Of a DNA stretch of 64,000 bases, positions 55,553 through 63,539 are shown one piece after another (positions within the stretch are counted from its first letter, which is position 1; each line of letters opens with the position of its first letter). Location of the stretch: NCBI RefSeq assembly GCF_018500155.2, contig NZ_JAHBAK020000028.1, positions 1-64,000 on the forward strand. The letters are read 5' to 3'. The position numbers and the translations under genes are program-made. Below the pieces are notes generated by a model. It saw only the letters and a program-made list of their open reading frames with translations. It ran no database searches and was not told where the DNA came from. Origin of the DNA: Polynucleobacter sp. (GTDB lineage Bacteria > Pseudomonadota > Gammaproteobacteria > Burkholderiales > Burkholderiaceae).

Positions 55553-58500
55553 TTAGCGCAAAGTAGCCAAAACTTTTTCCAGGCGCTTGAGCGACATTGG
55601 CGTTGGGGTTTTAAGCTCTTGAGCATATAAAGCCACCCTTAATTCCTCCAATTGCCAGCGAAAATCGACTAAAGCCTGGTCTTGGTTCGCTGCATACTCG
55701 GCGCTTCTTGAGCCTTGAAATAGCTTTTGCCATGGCCTTGCAACGGATTCCCAATCTTTTTGGCACTGCATATCGCGCGTAGGATTAGAGCGCATCTTGT
55801 CAATTCGCAGAGCAATCGCTTTCAGGTACCTGGGGATATGCACCAATTGCTCATACGGAATCTGCGCAACAAATTTTGGGGAAATTAAGCCTTGCACCTG
55901 TGTTTGAATATCAGCATAGGCCGATGGAGAGGCTGCTTTTGCTTGGGCCATCTTCTTCTGTAGATCAGCATACATTTGCAAAGCAGTTAAAGCGTGGCGT
56001 GCCACTTCTTGTGCAATTAATGCCAATCGAGGCTTACCCGCTTGCAAGCGTTCGGCAAACTGTGGAGCATTGTTCGGCAATGGCTCTGCCATGAATGCAC
56101 GCTCGATGGCTACATTGAGAATTTGCTCGATTAATCCTTCAACTGAGCCAATATTGATAAACAGCAAGCCTAACTCACGAATACCTGGCAATTGTTTCTG
56201 CAATGCCTTTAGCGTATCTTTATTGCTCAGTGCAAATAAGCGACGCAGCCCCATTAAATGCTGTTGGCGAGCCTCCAATACATCATCAAATACCTCTAAA
56301 TCACAGTAATCGCCACGATCAATTAATGCTGGGTAACCAAACAAGGTTTTGCCACCCTTCTGAATTTCTAATGTCTCAGGAAGTTCACCAAACTCCCACG
56401 TACGATAGCCGCCCTGTTCTACCTTGCGAGCAGCATTTGCTACTTCGGTTTGATTTCCTTTTACTGTGCGACCTACTTCGACCCCCAACTCTGTTTGCGC
56501 CACCTCTTGGGCTACCGCCTGGAAAGCATCTCGCGCTGTTTGGCCGTACTCAGCACGCAAGCGCGATAAATTACGCTCGAGTTCTAGTTGACGACCATGC
56601 TCATCAATCAAACGAAAATTCATTGAAGAATGCGGTGGTAGTGCTTCAAACCGAAAATCCGTACGCTTAATTTCAAGGCCGCGCTCCTTGCGGATGTCTT
56701 CAATCAAACTGTCCAGAAAGTCACCTACGCCAAATTGATTGGCATTGATCTTTCGCTCCAAGTAAGACTTGGCATAGTCAGGCAGTGGAACGCAATGGCG
56801 TCTTAACTTCTGTGGCAATGTTTTTAGTAAGAGCAAAATCTTTTCTTCACACATCCCCGGTACTAACCATTCACAGCGACGCCCATCCACTTGATTTAAC
56901 TGAGCAAGCGGCACTACCAAGGTCACGCCATCCTTTGGACTGCCAGGCTCAAAATGGTAAGTCAGGTTCAGCTCAGCTCCGCCGACCTTAATGGTCTTTG
57001 GATATCGATCCACAGTAATGCCTGCCGCCTCGTGACGCATGAGGTCTGACTTTTGCAAACCGAGCTGTGAATCTAGTTCAGGATTCTTTTTTAGCAAAGA
57101 CAGCAGGTCTTCTCGATTGCAAACATTATCAGGAATGCGTGAATCATAAAAAGCAAATAACAATTCATCATCTACCAATACATCTGGCCGTCGTGAACGG
57201 TGCTCTAAGGCCTCTATCTCTTTTATAAGGCGGTGATTATTCCAAAAGAATTTAGCTAGCCCTGGGTATTTTCTCTTCGCATCCGCCTCAGTTTCTCTCT
57301 GCAATGCTGGCGTATCCATGCGACCAAACAACTCTTCTTGAACGAGTGCTTGTCGAATAAATAATTCCCGTGCTTCTGCGGGGTTGTGGGGCTCATAACG
57401 TACTCGTCGTCCGTGATAGATTGGTAGCCCATATAGAGTGCCGCGCTCAAAAGCCATCACTTCACCTTGCCGAGCATCCCAGAATGGGTCACTCAGTGAC
57501 TTTATTAGGCGATGTGCAGCAACTTTCTCAACCCATTGCGGCTCAATTTTGGCAATCGTACGGGCATACATACGATTGGTCTCTTGAAGTTCGCCCGCCA
57601 AAATCCATGCACCAGCTTTTTTACCAATGGTCGATCCTGGCCATATGAAGGGACGAATACCTCGAGCACCAAGGTAACCCCCTATTTTGCTATTGCGGTC
57701 TTGTGACTTGTCATCTTCCTCTTTTTTAGCAACGTAGCCCAATAACCCCGTGAGCAATGCCAAATGAATTTGCTCATAAGTGGCCGGGGTGGCATTCTCC
57801 TTCCAACCCTTCTCACCTAACATCGTATGCAATTGCCCATGAACATCACGCCACTCTCGCAGACGACGCGGAGATAAAAATTTGCTACGACATAAGTTTT
57901 CTAGTTGGCGATTGCTATGTTTGTGCTGCAAGGCATCCTGATACCAATTCCACAGTTTCACAAAACTTAAAAATTCAGAGCGCTCATCAGCAAACTGGAG
58001 ATGTGCCTGATCTGCTGCAGCACCCTGGTCCATAGGACGCTCCCGCGGATCTTGCGTAGCAAGCGCAGAGGCTATGATGGTGACTTCTTTAAGTGCATTT
58101 TGCTCTTTTGCAGCAAGTAACATTCTGCCGATCCGAGGATCTAATGGCAAATCCGCAAGTTGTTTACCTATCTGCGTCAGCTTAAAGTGATGCTGCGGAT
58201 CTTTATCCACAGTAGATGGGTTTTCCTCAAATTCAATTGCGCCCAATTCGTCGAGCAATTGAACGCCATCGGCAATCGCTCTCCCCAGGGGCTTATCGAT
58301 AAAAGGAAAGTGCTGAATTTTGGACAAACGCAATGCACTCATTCGTAGCAAAACTGCTGCTAGAGAACTGCGCAAAATTTCTGGGTCGGTAAATTTCGGG
58401 CGACTTTGGAAATCTTGTTCACTGTATAAGCGCACACAGATACCATCGGCAACACGACCACAACGTCCCGCCCTTTGATTTGCAGCTGCTTGCGAAATGG

Positions 58501-59569
58501 GCTCAATCTGTAATTGCTCAACTTTATTGCGATAGGAGTAGCGCTTGACTCTAGCTAAACCACTATCAATGACATACCGAATATTGGGGACAGTCAGTGA
58601 CGTTTCGGCGACATTGGTCGTCAAGATGATGCGTCTTCCATTACCCGGCGCAAATACTCTCTCCTGCTCTCCTACTGACTGACGTGCAAATAGACTAAGC
58701 ACCTCGGGATGAAAGCGTTGCTGCAATACATGATCCTTGCGTAGCGCCTCCGCGCAATCTCGAATCTCGCGCTCACCAGGCAAAAACACCAAAACATCTC
58801 CCGCGCCAGCAGCCCCTTCTTGCCAAACCTTGGCAATTTCCTCGGCAACCGCCTCTGGCAGTTCTCTAGCGGCTTTCGATTCATTCTTTGAATTAGGTTT
58901 AGCGCCTGGCTTTGCATCTCCCTCCAAGGGTGCGTAACGCTGCTCGACCGGAAATAATCTGCCGCTGACTTCGATGACTGGAGCAACTTTGCCATTGATC
59001 GTGAAATGCTCAGCAAAACGCGCAGCATCAATCGTTGCCGAGGTAATAATGAGCTTAAGATCGGGCCTCTTTGGCAGCAACTGTCGTAGATAACCCAAAA
59101 GAAAATCAATGTTCAGGCTACGCTCATGCGCCTCGTCAATAATGATCGTGTCATATGCCTTTAGTTGCGGATCGCGCTGCGTCTCTGCTAACAAAATGCC
59201 ATCCGTCATTAACTTGATGGATGCGCTTGGACTGGTTTTATCCGCAAACCGAACTTGGTAACCCACATCTTGACCGATGGGTGTGCCGAGTTCTTGGGCT
59301 ATGCGTTTTGCCGTTGCGGTAGCAGCAATGCGCCTAGGTTGGGTATGTCCAATGAGTCTGCCACCATTCATTACGCCTCGACCAAGATCTAAACAGATCT
59401 TAGGTAACTGAGTAGTCTTACCTGAACCCGTTTCACCACACACAATCACAACTTGATGGCTCTGCAAGGCCTCCTTAATCGTTTGTCGCTGGCCCGAGAC
59501 CGGCAATTGCTCCGGAAAGTCGATATTAGGACGCCTTCCCGTGTTGGAAGAAGGCACAGCTTGCGACAT
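55553..59569 (-). CDS. hrpA: ATP-dependent RNA helicase HrpA (DEAH box)
   Basis: Encodes 1338 aa from the ATG at 59569; the track starts at a GTG at 59605 (12 extra residues), which cannot be excluded. Walker A CGETGSGKTTQLPK, DEAH (IIDEAHERSLNIDFLLGYL), LIITSATID, TTNVAETSLTVPNIRYVIDSG and QRAGRCGRVADGICVRLY are helicase motifs, followed by the HA2/OB regions and the HrpA-specific C-terminal DUF3418. HrpA helps rescue stalled ribosomes and processes mRNA in E. coli. Divergent from argA across 53 bp. Confidence 0.95.
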   Translation of the reverse strand: MSQAVPSSNTGRRPNIDFPEQLPVSGQRQTIKEALQSHQVVIVCGETGSGKTTQLPKICLDLGRGVMNGGRLIGHTQPRRIAATATAKRIAQELGTPIGQDVGYQVRFADKTSPSASIKLMTDGILLAETQRDPQLKAYDTIIIDEAHERSLNIDFLLGYLRQLLPKRPDLKLIITSATIDAARFAEHFTINGKVAPVIEVSGRLFPVEQRYAPLEGDAKPGAKPNSKNESKAARELPEAVAEEIAKVWQEGAAGAGDVLVFLPGEREIRDCAEALRKDHVLQQRFHPEVLSLFARQSVGEQERVFAPGNGRRIILTTNVAETSLTVPNIRYVIDSGLARVKRYSYRNKVEQLQIEPISQAAANQRAGRCGRVADGICVRLYSEQDFQSRPKFTDPEILRSSLAAVLLRMSALRLSKIQHFPFIDKPLGRAIADGVQLLDELGAIEFEENPSTVDKDPQHHFKLTQIGKQLADLPLDPRIGRMLLAAKEQNALKEVTIIASALATQDPRERPMDQGAAADQAHLQFADERSEFLSFVKLWNWYQDALQHKHSNRQLENLCRSKFLSPRRLREWRDVHGQLHTMLGEKGWKENATPATYEQIHLALLTGLLGYVAKKEEDDKSQDRNSKIGGYLGARGIRPFIWPGSTIGKKAGAWILAGELQETNRMYARTIAKIEPQWVEKVAAHRLIKSLSDPFWDARQGEVMAFERGTLYGLPIYHGRRVRYEPHNPAEARELFIRQALVQEELFGRMDTPALQRETEADAKRKYPGLAKFFWNNHRLIKEIEALEHRSRRPDVLVDDELLFAFYDSRIPDNVCNREDLLSLLKKNPELDSQLGLQKSDLMRHEAAGITVDRYPKTIKVGGAELNLTYHFEPGSPKDGVTLVVPLAQLNQVDGRRCEWLVPGMCEEKILLLLKTLPQKLRRHCVPLPDYAKSYLERKINANQFGVGDFLDSLIEDIRKERGLEIKRTDFRFEALPPHSSMNFRLIDEHGRQLELERNLSRLRAEYGQTARDAFQAVAQEVAQTELGVEVGRTVKGNQTEVANAARKVEQGGYRTWEFGELPETLEIQKGGKTLFGYPALIDRGDYCDLEVFDDVLEARQQHLMGLRRLFALSNKDTLKALQKQLPGIRELGLLFINIGSVEGLIEQILNVAIERAFMAEPLPNNAPQFAERLQAGKPRLALIAQEVARHALTALQMYADLQKKMAQAKAASPSAYADIQTQVQGLISPKFVAQIPYEQLVHIPRYLKAIALRIDKMRSNPTRDMQCQKDWESVARPWQKLFQGSRSAEYAANQDQALVDFRWQLEELRVALYAQELKTPTPMSLKRLEKVLATLR

Positions 59570-59584
59570 TGACTTGGGTTTTTG

Positions 59585-59613
59585 TTGGTTTATAGGCTCT
59601 TGCACCCTATAAT
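59585..59613 (+). promoter_or_regulatory. putative promoter of argA giving a near-leaderless mRNA
   Basis: A perfect TATAAT (59608-59613) with TTGGTT 17 bp upstream ends 9 bp before the argA ATG. Transcription would then begin about 59619-59623, at or next to the start codon. No Shine-Dalgarno precedes argA. The element overlaps the 5' end region of hrpA on the other strand. Confidence 0.5.
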
Positions 59614-59622
59614 TTTCTCACT

Positions 59623-60987
59623 ATGCCAACAAATGCACCAAACCCGGCCCAAAGCGCTGAAGAATCTACCTCCAACTTCCCCTTCGTAGGCTGGTTGCGC
59701 GATGTCGCACCTTACATTCATAGCTTTCGCGAAAAGACCTTTGTCATCGCTTTTGCTGGCGAACTTGTTCAGGAAATCGGCCTTGAAAATCTGATTGAAG
59801 ATATTGCGATGTTGCATGCCATGGGCATGCGTATCGTGCTAGTACATGGTATCCGGCCGCAGATTGAAGAGCAACTGATGCTGCGCAAGATTAAAAGTAA
59901 ATTCGGTAAAAGCGCTATGCATAGTTATCGGATTACTGACGCTGCCGCACTGGAGTGCGTCAAAGAAGCTGCGGGAGAATTACGTTTAGATATTGAAGCG
60001 GCATTTAGTCGCGGCCTTCCTAATACACCAATGGCTGGCTCACGTATTTCTGTTATTTCAGGAAACTTCATTACTGCTATGCCAGTTGGCGTAGTAGAAG
60101 GCGTCGATTATGTCCATACGGGTCTGGTACGCAAAGTGGATTCCACATCCATTAAATTGTCGCTCGATAGCAATAAGATCGTCTTGCTTTCCCCTCTAGG
60201 TTTCTCGCCAACCGGTCAAGCATTCAATCTTGCGTATGAAGATGTTGCTGCCTCTACAGCGGCTGCCCTGAAAGCAGATAAACTCATTTTCTTAAGCCCA
60301 TTTTCTGGGCTAAAAGATAGTGAAGGTGATTTCATTACTGAACTATCGATGCCGCAGTTACAAGATTATGTTGCCCAAAATAAAGATCTCGATTTGGGCA
60401 TGAAGAGCATGCTCAATACTGCAGGTAGGGCAATACGCGCCGGCGTAAGCCGGGTGCACTTCTTGCCATGCAATCAAGATGGCGCTCTATTAGAAGAGCT
60501 CTTTACCCATGATGGCATCGGCATGATGTTAGCTTCATCTGATATTGAAAATTTACGTGAAGCCAATCAAGATGATGTTGGTGGTATTTTGCAATTAACG
60601 ATGCCCCTTGAAGAAGAAGGCATCTTGGCTGCTCGCGGACAAGATGTCATTGAACGTGACATTCAACGTTTCTCTGTGATTGAGCATGACCGCGTGCTCT
60701 TTGGTTGTGCCGCCCTCTTTCCATTCCCTAATGGCGTTGGAGAATTAGCGTGCCTTGCCGTTGATCCTGATGCGCAAGGCTCTGGTGATGGCGAGCGCCT
60801 TCTTAAGCGTATAGAAATGCGAGCTAAACAAGAAGGCATCAAAAAATTATTTGTACTCACCACGAGAACTGAACACTGGTTTCTCAAGCGTGGCTTCAAG
60901 CGAGCAACCGTTGACGACCTCCCAGAAGAAAGAAAGCAAATCTACAACTGGGATCGTAAGTCGATGGTATTGACTAAAGATCTCTAA
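59623..60987 (+). CDS. argA: amino-acid N-acetyltransferase (N-acetylglutamate synthase)
   Basis: Encodes 454 aa: amino-acid-kinase-like domain (about 20-300; FVGWLRDVAPYIHSFREKTFVIAFAGELVQ) and a GNAT acetyltransferase domain (about 310-454; LACLAVDPDAQGSGDGERLLKRIEMRA, the acetyl-CoA loop). First step of arginine synthesis. The start must be this ATG because the conserved N-terminus begins about 22 residues in and no other Met is available. Confidence 0.97.
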   Translation: MPTNAPNPAQSAEESTSNFPFVGWLRDVAPYIHSFREKTFVIAFAGELVQEIGLENLIEDIAMLHAMGMRIVLVHGIRPQIEEQLMLRKIKSKFGKSAMHSYRITDAAALECVKEAAGELRLDIEAAFSRGLPNTPMAGSRISVISGNFITAMPVGVVEGVDYVHTGLVRKVDSTSIKLSLDSNKIVLLSPLGFSPTGQAFNLAYEDVAASTAAALKADKLIFLSPFSGLKDSEGDFITELSMPQLQDYVAQNKDLDLGMKSMLNTAGRAIRAGVSRVHFLPCNQDGALLEELFTHDGIGMMLASSDIENLREANQDDVGGILQLTMPLEEEGILAARGQDVIERDIQRFSVIEHDRVLFGCAALFPFPNGVGELACLAVDPDAQGSGDGERLLKRIEMRAKQEGIKKLFVLTTRTEHWFLKRGFKRATVDDLPEERKQIYNWDRKSMVLTKDL

Positions 60988-61017
60988 AAGAAAAGTATTT
61001 GAAGAAAGGCATTACAG

Positions 61018-61290
61018 ATGGCAAGAATGATTCAATGCATCAAACTCAACAAAGAAGCAGAGGGATTAGATTTTGCCCCGCTTCCTGGTGAGCTTGGCAA
61101 AAAAATCTGGAATCAAGTATCGAAAGAGGCGTGGGCAGGCTGGTTAAAGCAACAAACCATGCTGATTAATGAAAATCGCCTCAATATGGCCGATCCCCGC
61201 GCTCGCCAATACCTTTTAAAGCAAGTTGAAAAATACTTTTTCGAGGGTGGTGCCGATACAGCACAGGGATACGTACCCCCAGCGGAATAA
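61018..61290 (+). CDS. yggX: oxidative damage protection protein YggX (Fe(2+)-trafficking)
   Basis: Encodes 90 aa. [75 protein letters not shown] is the complete family. The Cys near the N-terminus is kept. Protects iron-sulfur proteins. Follows argA by 30 bp, so probably in one transcript. An 8-bp inverted repeat begins 4 bp after the stop codon. Confidence 0.96.
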   Translation: MARMIQCIKLNKEAEGLDFAPLPGELGKKIWNQVSKEAWAGWLKQQTMLINENRLNMADPRARQYLLKQVEKYFFEGGADTAQGYVPPAE

Positions 61291-61294
61291 TCCA

Positions 61295-61316
61295 TTTAGG
61301 GTATTGACACCCTAAA
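61295..61316. repeat. perfect inverted repeat overlapping the small-RNA promoter
   Basis: TTTAGGGT-ATTGAC-ACCCTAAA is a perfect 8+8 bp dyad with a 6-base loop. It covers the -35 TTGACA of the promoter at 61304-61332. It may be an operator for the RNA, or a 3' hairpin stabilising the argA-yggX mRNA; it has no T-run, so it is not a standard terminator. Confidence 0.6.
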
Positions 61317-61332
61317 AACTCAGGCATAGGAT
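61304..61332 (+). promoter_or_regulatory. strong sigma-70 promoter for an intergenic RNA
   Basis: TTGACA (61304-61309), exactly 17 bp, TAGGAT (61327-61332). The -35 is perfect and the -10 matches four of six. Nothing downstream on this strand encodes protein before the terminator at 61466, so the promoter most likely drives a non-coding RNA starting about 61337-61340. Confidence 0.7.
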
Positions 61333-61336
61333 GTAA

Positions 61337-61497
61337 GCGTGGTGAGGCAGTCATCGTGCTCCGCCACATTGGCGAAAGCCATTACCCAATAGGCGCATCT
61401 CTGTGCCTATAGGCTAAGGAACGATACATCTTCCGAGTGCCTGCGCCATGCATATCATGGCAAATAACCCGATGGGCATACCCCGTCGGGTTTTTTA
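61337..61497 (+). ncRNA. putative structured small RNA of about 160 nt (unidentified; 6S-like shape possible)
   Basis: Bounded by a good promoter and an intrinsic terminator, with no ORF. Visible pairings: 5' GCGTGG (61337-61342) with CCATGC (61446-61451) and AGGCA with TGCCT as closing stem; a terminal arm ATAGGCGCA-TCTC-TGTGCCTAT (61389-61410) extended by AGCC/GGCT; small hairpins CGCCA-CAT-TGGCG or TGGC-GAAA-GCCA on the 5' side. A rod with a central open region recalls 6S RNA, and E. coli ssrS also lies near rpiA, but I cannot find clear 6S consensus bases. The genus-specific Polynucleobacter-1 motif is another candidate to test. Confidence 0.6.
61466..61497 (+). terminator. intrinsic terminator of the small RNA
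   Basis: ACCCGATGGG-CATAC-CCCGTCGGGT makes a 10-bp stem (one T-G pair) followed by TTTTTT. It lies 24 bp beyond the rpiA stop codon and may also stop rpiA transcripts from the other side. Confidence 0.88.
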
Positions 61498-61520
61498 TTA
61501 TCGATTCTGATGTTTACTGA

Positions 61521-62234
61521 TTATGAAAAAGTCAGTCGACTCACGCCGGTTGCATTACTTACCAGCAAAACATCGGCCTTTTCTTTCGCAAATAAGCCCA
61601 CAGTGATGACGCCTGCAATTTGATTAATCTGTGACTCCAGCTTGACTGGATCAGTTATGGATAGTCCGGCAATATCCAAAATCCATCCGCCATTGTCAGT
61701 CACAAACGGTTCACTAGGAGTTTGATTCAAATCCGCACGAGTACTTTTAGCTAGGCGCAAAGTCACTTTTCCACCTAATCTCTCTAGCTCTTTGGTGACT
61801 ACACCTTTTGCTAACGGAATAATTTCTACTGGCAGCGCAAAGTTCCCCAAAACTGCCACTTGCTTAGAGGAATCGCAAATACAGATAAATTGTTTAGCCA
61901 TAGAAGCGATAATTTTTTCGCGGGTCAGCGCTCCACCACCTCCTTTAATCATATTGCCGGCAGGGTCTATCTCATCTGCCCCATCAACATAAGCCGGAAG
62001 ACTCTGCACAAGATTTGGGTCCAGCACTTTAAAGCCATGCTTTAATAAACGTTCTGTTGTGGCATTCGAGCTAGACACGGTACCAACAAAATGATCTTTG
62101 TGGGGCGCTAAAGCATCAATAAAGCAATTTGCTGTAGAGCCGGTTCCAATACCCAAAATTTGTCCGGCAGGAAGTTTTAAAACTTCATCTTTTGCAGCCT
62201 CTCCCACCATTTGCTTCAGTTGATCCTGATTCAT
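61521..62234 (-). CDS. rpiA: ribose-5-phosphate isomerase A
   Basis: Encodes 237 aa. Interconverts ribose 5-phosphate and ribulose 5-phosphate. GIGTGSTANCFIDAL (phosphate loop), VDGADEIDPAGNMIKGGGGALTREKIIASMAKQFICICDSSKQV and the C-terminal GLFAKEKADVLLVSNATGV are typical. Divergent from tal, the other non-oxidative pentose phosphate gene here, across 109 bp that hold a perfect palindrome TATCATATGATA at 62279-62290. Confidence 0.97.
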   Translation of the reverse strand: MNQDQLKQMVGEAAKDEVLKLPAGQILGIGTGSTANCFIDALAPHKDHFVGTVSSSNATTERLLKHGFKVLDPNLVQSLPAYVDGADEIDPAGNMIKGGGGALTREKIIASMAKQFICICDSSKQVAVLGNFALPVEIIPLAKGVVTKELERLGGKVTLRLAKSTRADLNQTPSEPFVTDNGGWILDIAGLSITDPVKLESQINQIAGVITVGLFAKEKADVLLVSNATGVSRLTFS

Positions 62235-62343
62235 ATATCTACAAATTGCCTTTACTAGAACCCGTTAATTAATACGTCTATCATATGATATTGGGCAGAA
62301 ACTTACTAAAGAACCGTTTTTTTAGCCATTTACAGATCAAACC

Positions 62344-63321
62344 ATGAATAGTGCCACCGCAGGAACCACTCAACTAGAGCAGCTAAAAAGATTCACTACT
62401 GTTGTGGCTGATACAGGTGATTTTGAGCGTATGCAGGCATTTACGCCGCAAGATGCAACTACCAATCCCTCCCTTATCCTCAAAGCTGCCCAACAGAGCA
62501 ACTATCAATCCCTGGTACGTTCTGTAAAAGCGGCTCATCCCAATTTAAGTGCTACTGAATTAGTCGACTACATCTTGGTTGCTTTTGGATTGGAGATTCT
62601 AAAAATTGTTCCTGGACGAGTCTCTACAGAAGTGGATGCCCGCCTTTCATTTGATACTAAGGCGACGGTTACTAAGGCCAAACACATCATTGCCTTATAT
62701 GAATCTCACGGTATTGATCGTAAGCGAATTTTGATCAAGCTAGCAGGGACTTGGGAAGGAATTGCAGCCGCAAAACAATTAGAGACAGAAGGCATTCATT
62801 GCAATATGACCCTGCTCTTCTCTTTAGTACAAGCTGCTGCCTGCGGAGCAGCGAATGCGCAATTGATTTCACCATTTGTGGGTCGCATTACGGATTGGTA
62901 CAAAGCAAAATTGGGAAGCGCATGGAACGATGTCAGCAATGGCGGCCCTAATGATCCCGGGGTGACATCTGTCAAACGTATCTTTCACTATTACAAGCAT
63001 TTTGGCATCCCTACCGAGATCATGGGTGCGAGCTTTCGTAATACCAGCCAGATTTTGGAGTTAGCAGGGTGCGACCTACTGACTATCAGCCCAGAATTAT
63101 TAACCCAGTTAAGCGCTAGCAACGATCTTGTAAGTAAAAAATTAGATGCGGCGAATGCCCAAAAGGCTTTGAGCGAAGAAAATATTGTGCCATTGAAGCT
63201 TGATGAATCTGCCTTTCGACTGCAGCTAAACAATGATGCTATGGCAACCGAAAAATTGGCCGAAGGTATTCGTAATTTCTGTATCGATACAGAAAAATTG
63301 GAGGAATTGCTAGCAAACTAA
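62344..63321 (+). CDS. tal: transaldolase
   Basis: Encodes 325 aa, classic TalB type. Moves dihydroxyacetone units between sugar phosphates. [47 protein letters not shown] and the Schiff-base lysine in [22 protein letters not shown] are clear. The stop codon sits between two copies of the palindrome TTGCTAGCAA. Confidence 0.98.
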   Translation: MNSATAGTTQLEQLKRFTTVVADTGDFERMQAFTPQDATTNPSLILKAAQQSNYQSLVRSVKAAHPNLSATELVDYILVAFGLEILKIVPGRVSTEVDARLSFDTKATVTKAKHIIALYESHGIDRKRILIKLAGTWEGIAAAKQLETEGIHCNMTLLFSLVQAAACGAANAQLISPFVGRITDWYKAKLGSAWNDVSNGGPNDPGVTSVKRIFHYYKHFGIPTEIMGASFRNTSQILELAGCDLLTISPELLTQLSASNDLVSKKLDAANAQKALSEENIVPLKLDESAFRLQLNNDAMATEKLAEGIRNFCIDTEKLEELLAN

Positions 63322-63332
63322 ATTGCTAGCAA
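63307..63332. repeat. paired TTGCTAGCAA palindromes around the tal stop codon
   Basis: TTGCTAGCAA occurs at 63307-63316 and 63323-63332, 16 bp apart, with the tal stop TAA between them. Each copy is its own palindrome, and together they can form an 11-bp hairpin with a 6-base loop. There is no T-run. It lies at the convergent junction of tal and the DUF2892 gene and may act as a transcript-end hairpin. Confidence 0.6.
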
Positions 63333-63343
63333 TACGCATTGGC

Positions 63344-63529
63344 CTACTTCTTGGCAGTATTAATACCAAGCAAAGAATAGGCTGGGCAATTACCCATCAT
63401 TCCTGTTAGCAAGGGAATAATCCCAATCCAAGCCCATGGTCCAGTAATACCAAAGCCTGCCAAACCCATCAAAGTAACGCCAACGGTCATGCGCAAAACA
63501 CGATCTGTGTGACCCATATTGCATTTCAT
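63344..63529 (-). CDS. DUF2892 small membrane protein
   Basis: Encodes 61 aa. MKCNMGHTDRVLRMTVGVTLMGLAGFG...WAWIGIIPLLTGMMGNCPAYSLLGINT is the YgaP-like transmembrane DUF2892 domain: N-terminal Cys, two membrane helices and a GNCPAYSLLGI signature. In YgaP the domain is fused to a rhodanese, suggesting a link to sulfur handling, but stand-alone proteins have unknown roles. Follows rlmB by 10 bp. Confidence 0.85.
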   Translation of the reverse strand: MKCNMGHTDRVLRMTVGVTLMGLAGFGITGPWAWIGIIPLLTGMMGNCPAYSLLGINTAKK

Positions 63530-63539
63530 AGCAACCTCT

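Noticed and set aside
61337-61497. Firm call of the intergenic RNA as 6S RNA (ssrS)
   Set aside because: Length and rod-like shape fit, but I could not match conserved 6S bases around the central bubble, so only an unnamed ncRNA is reported.
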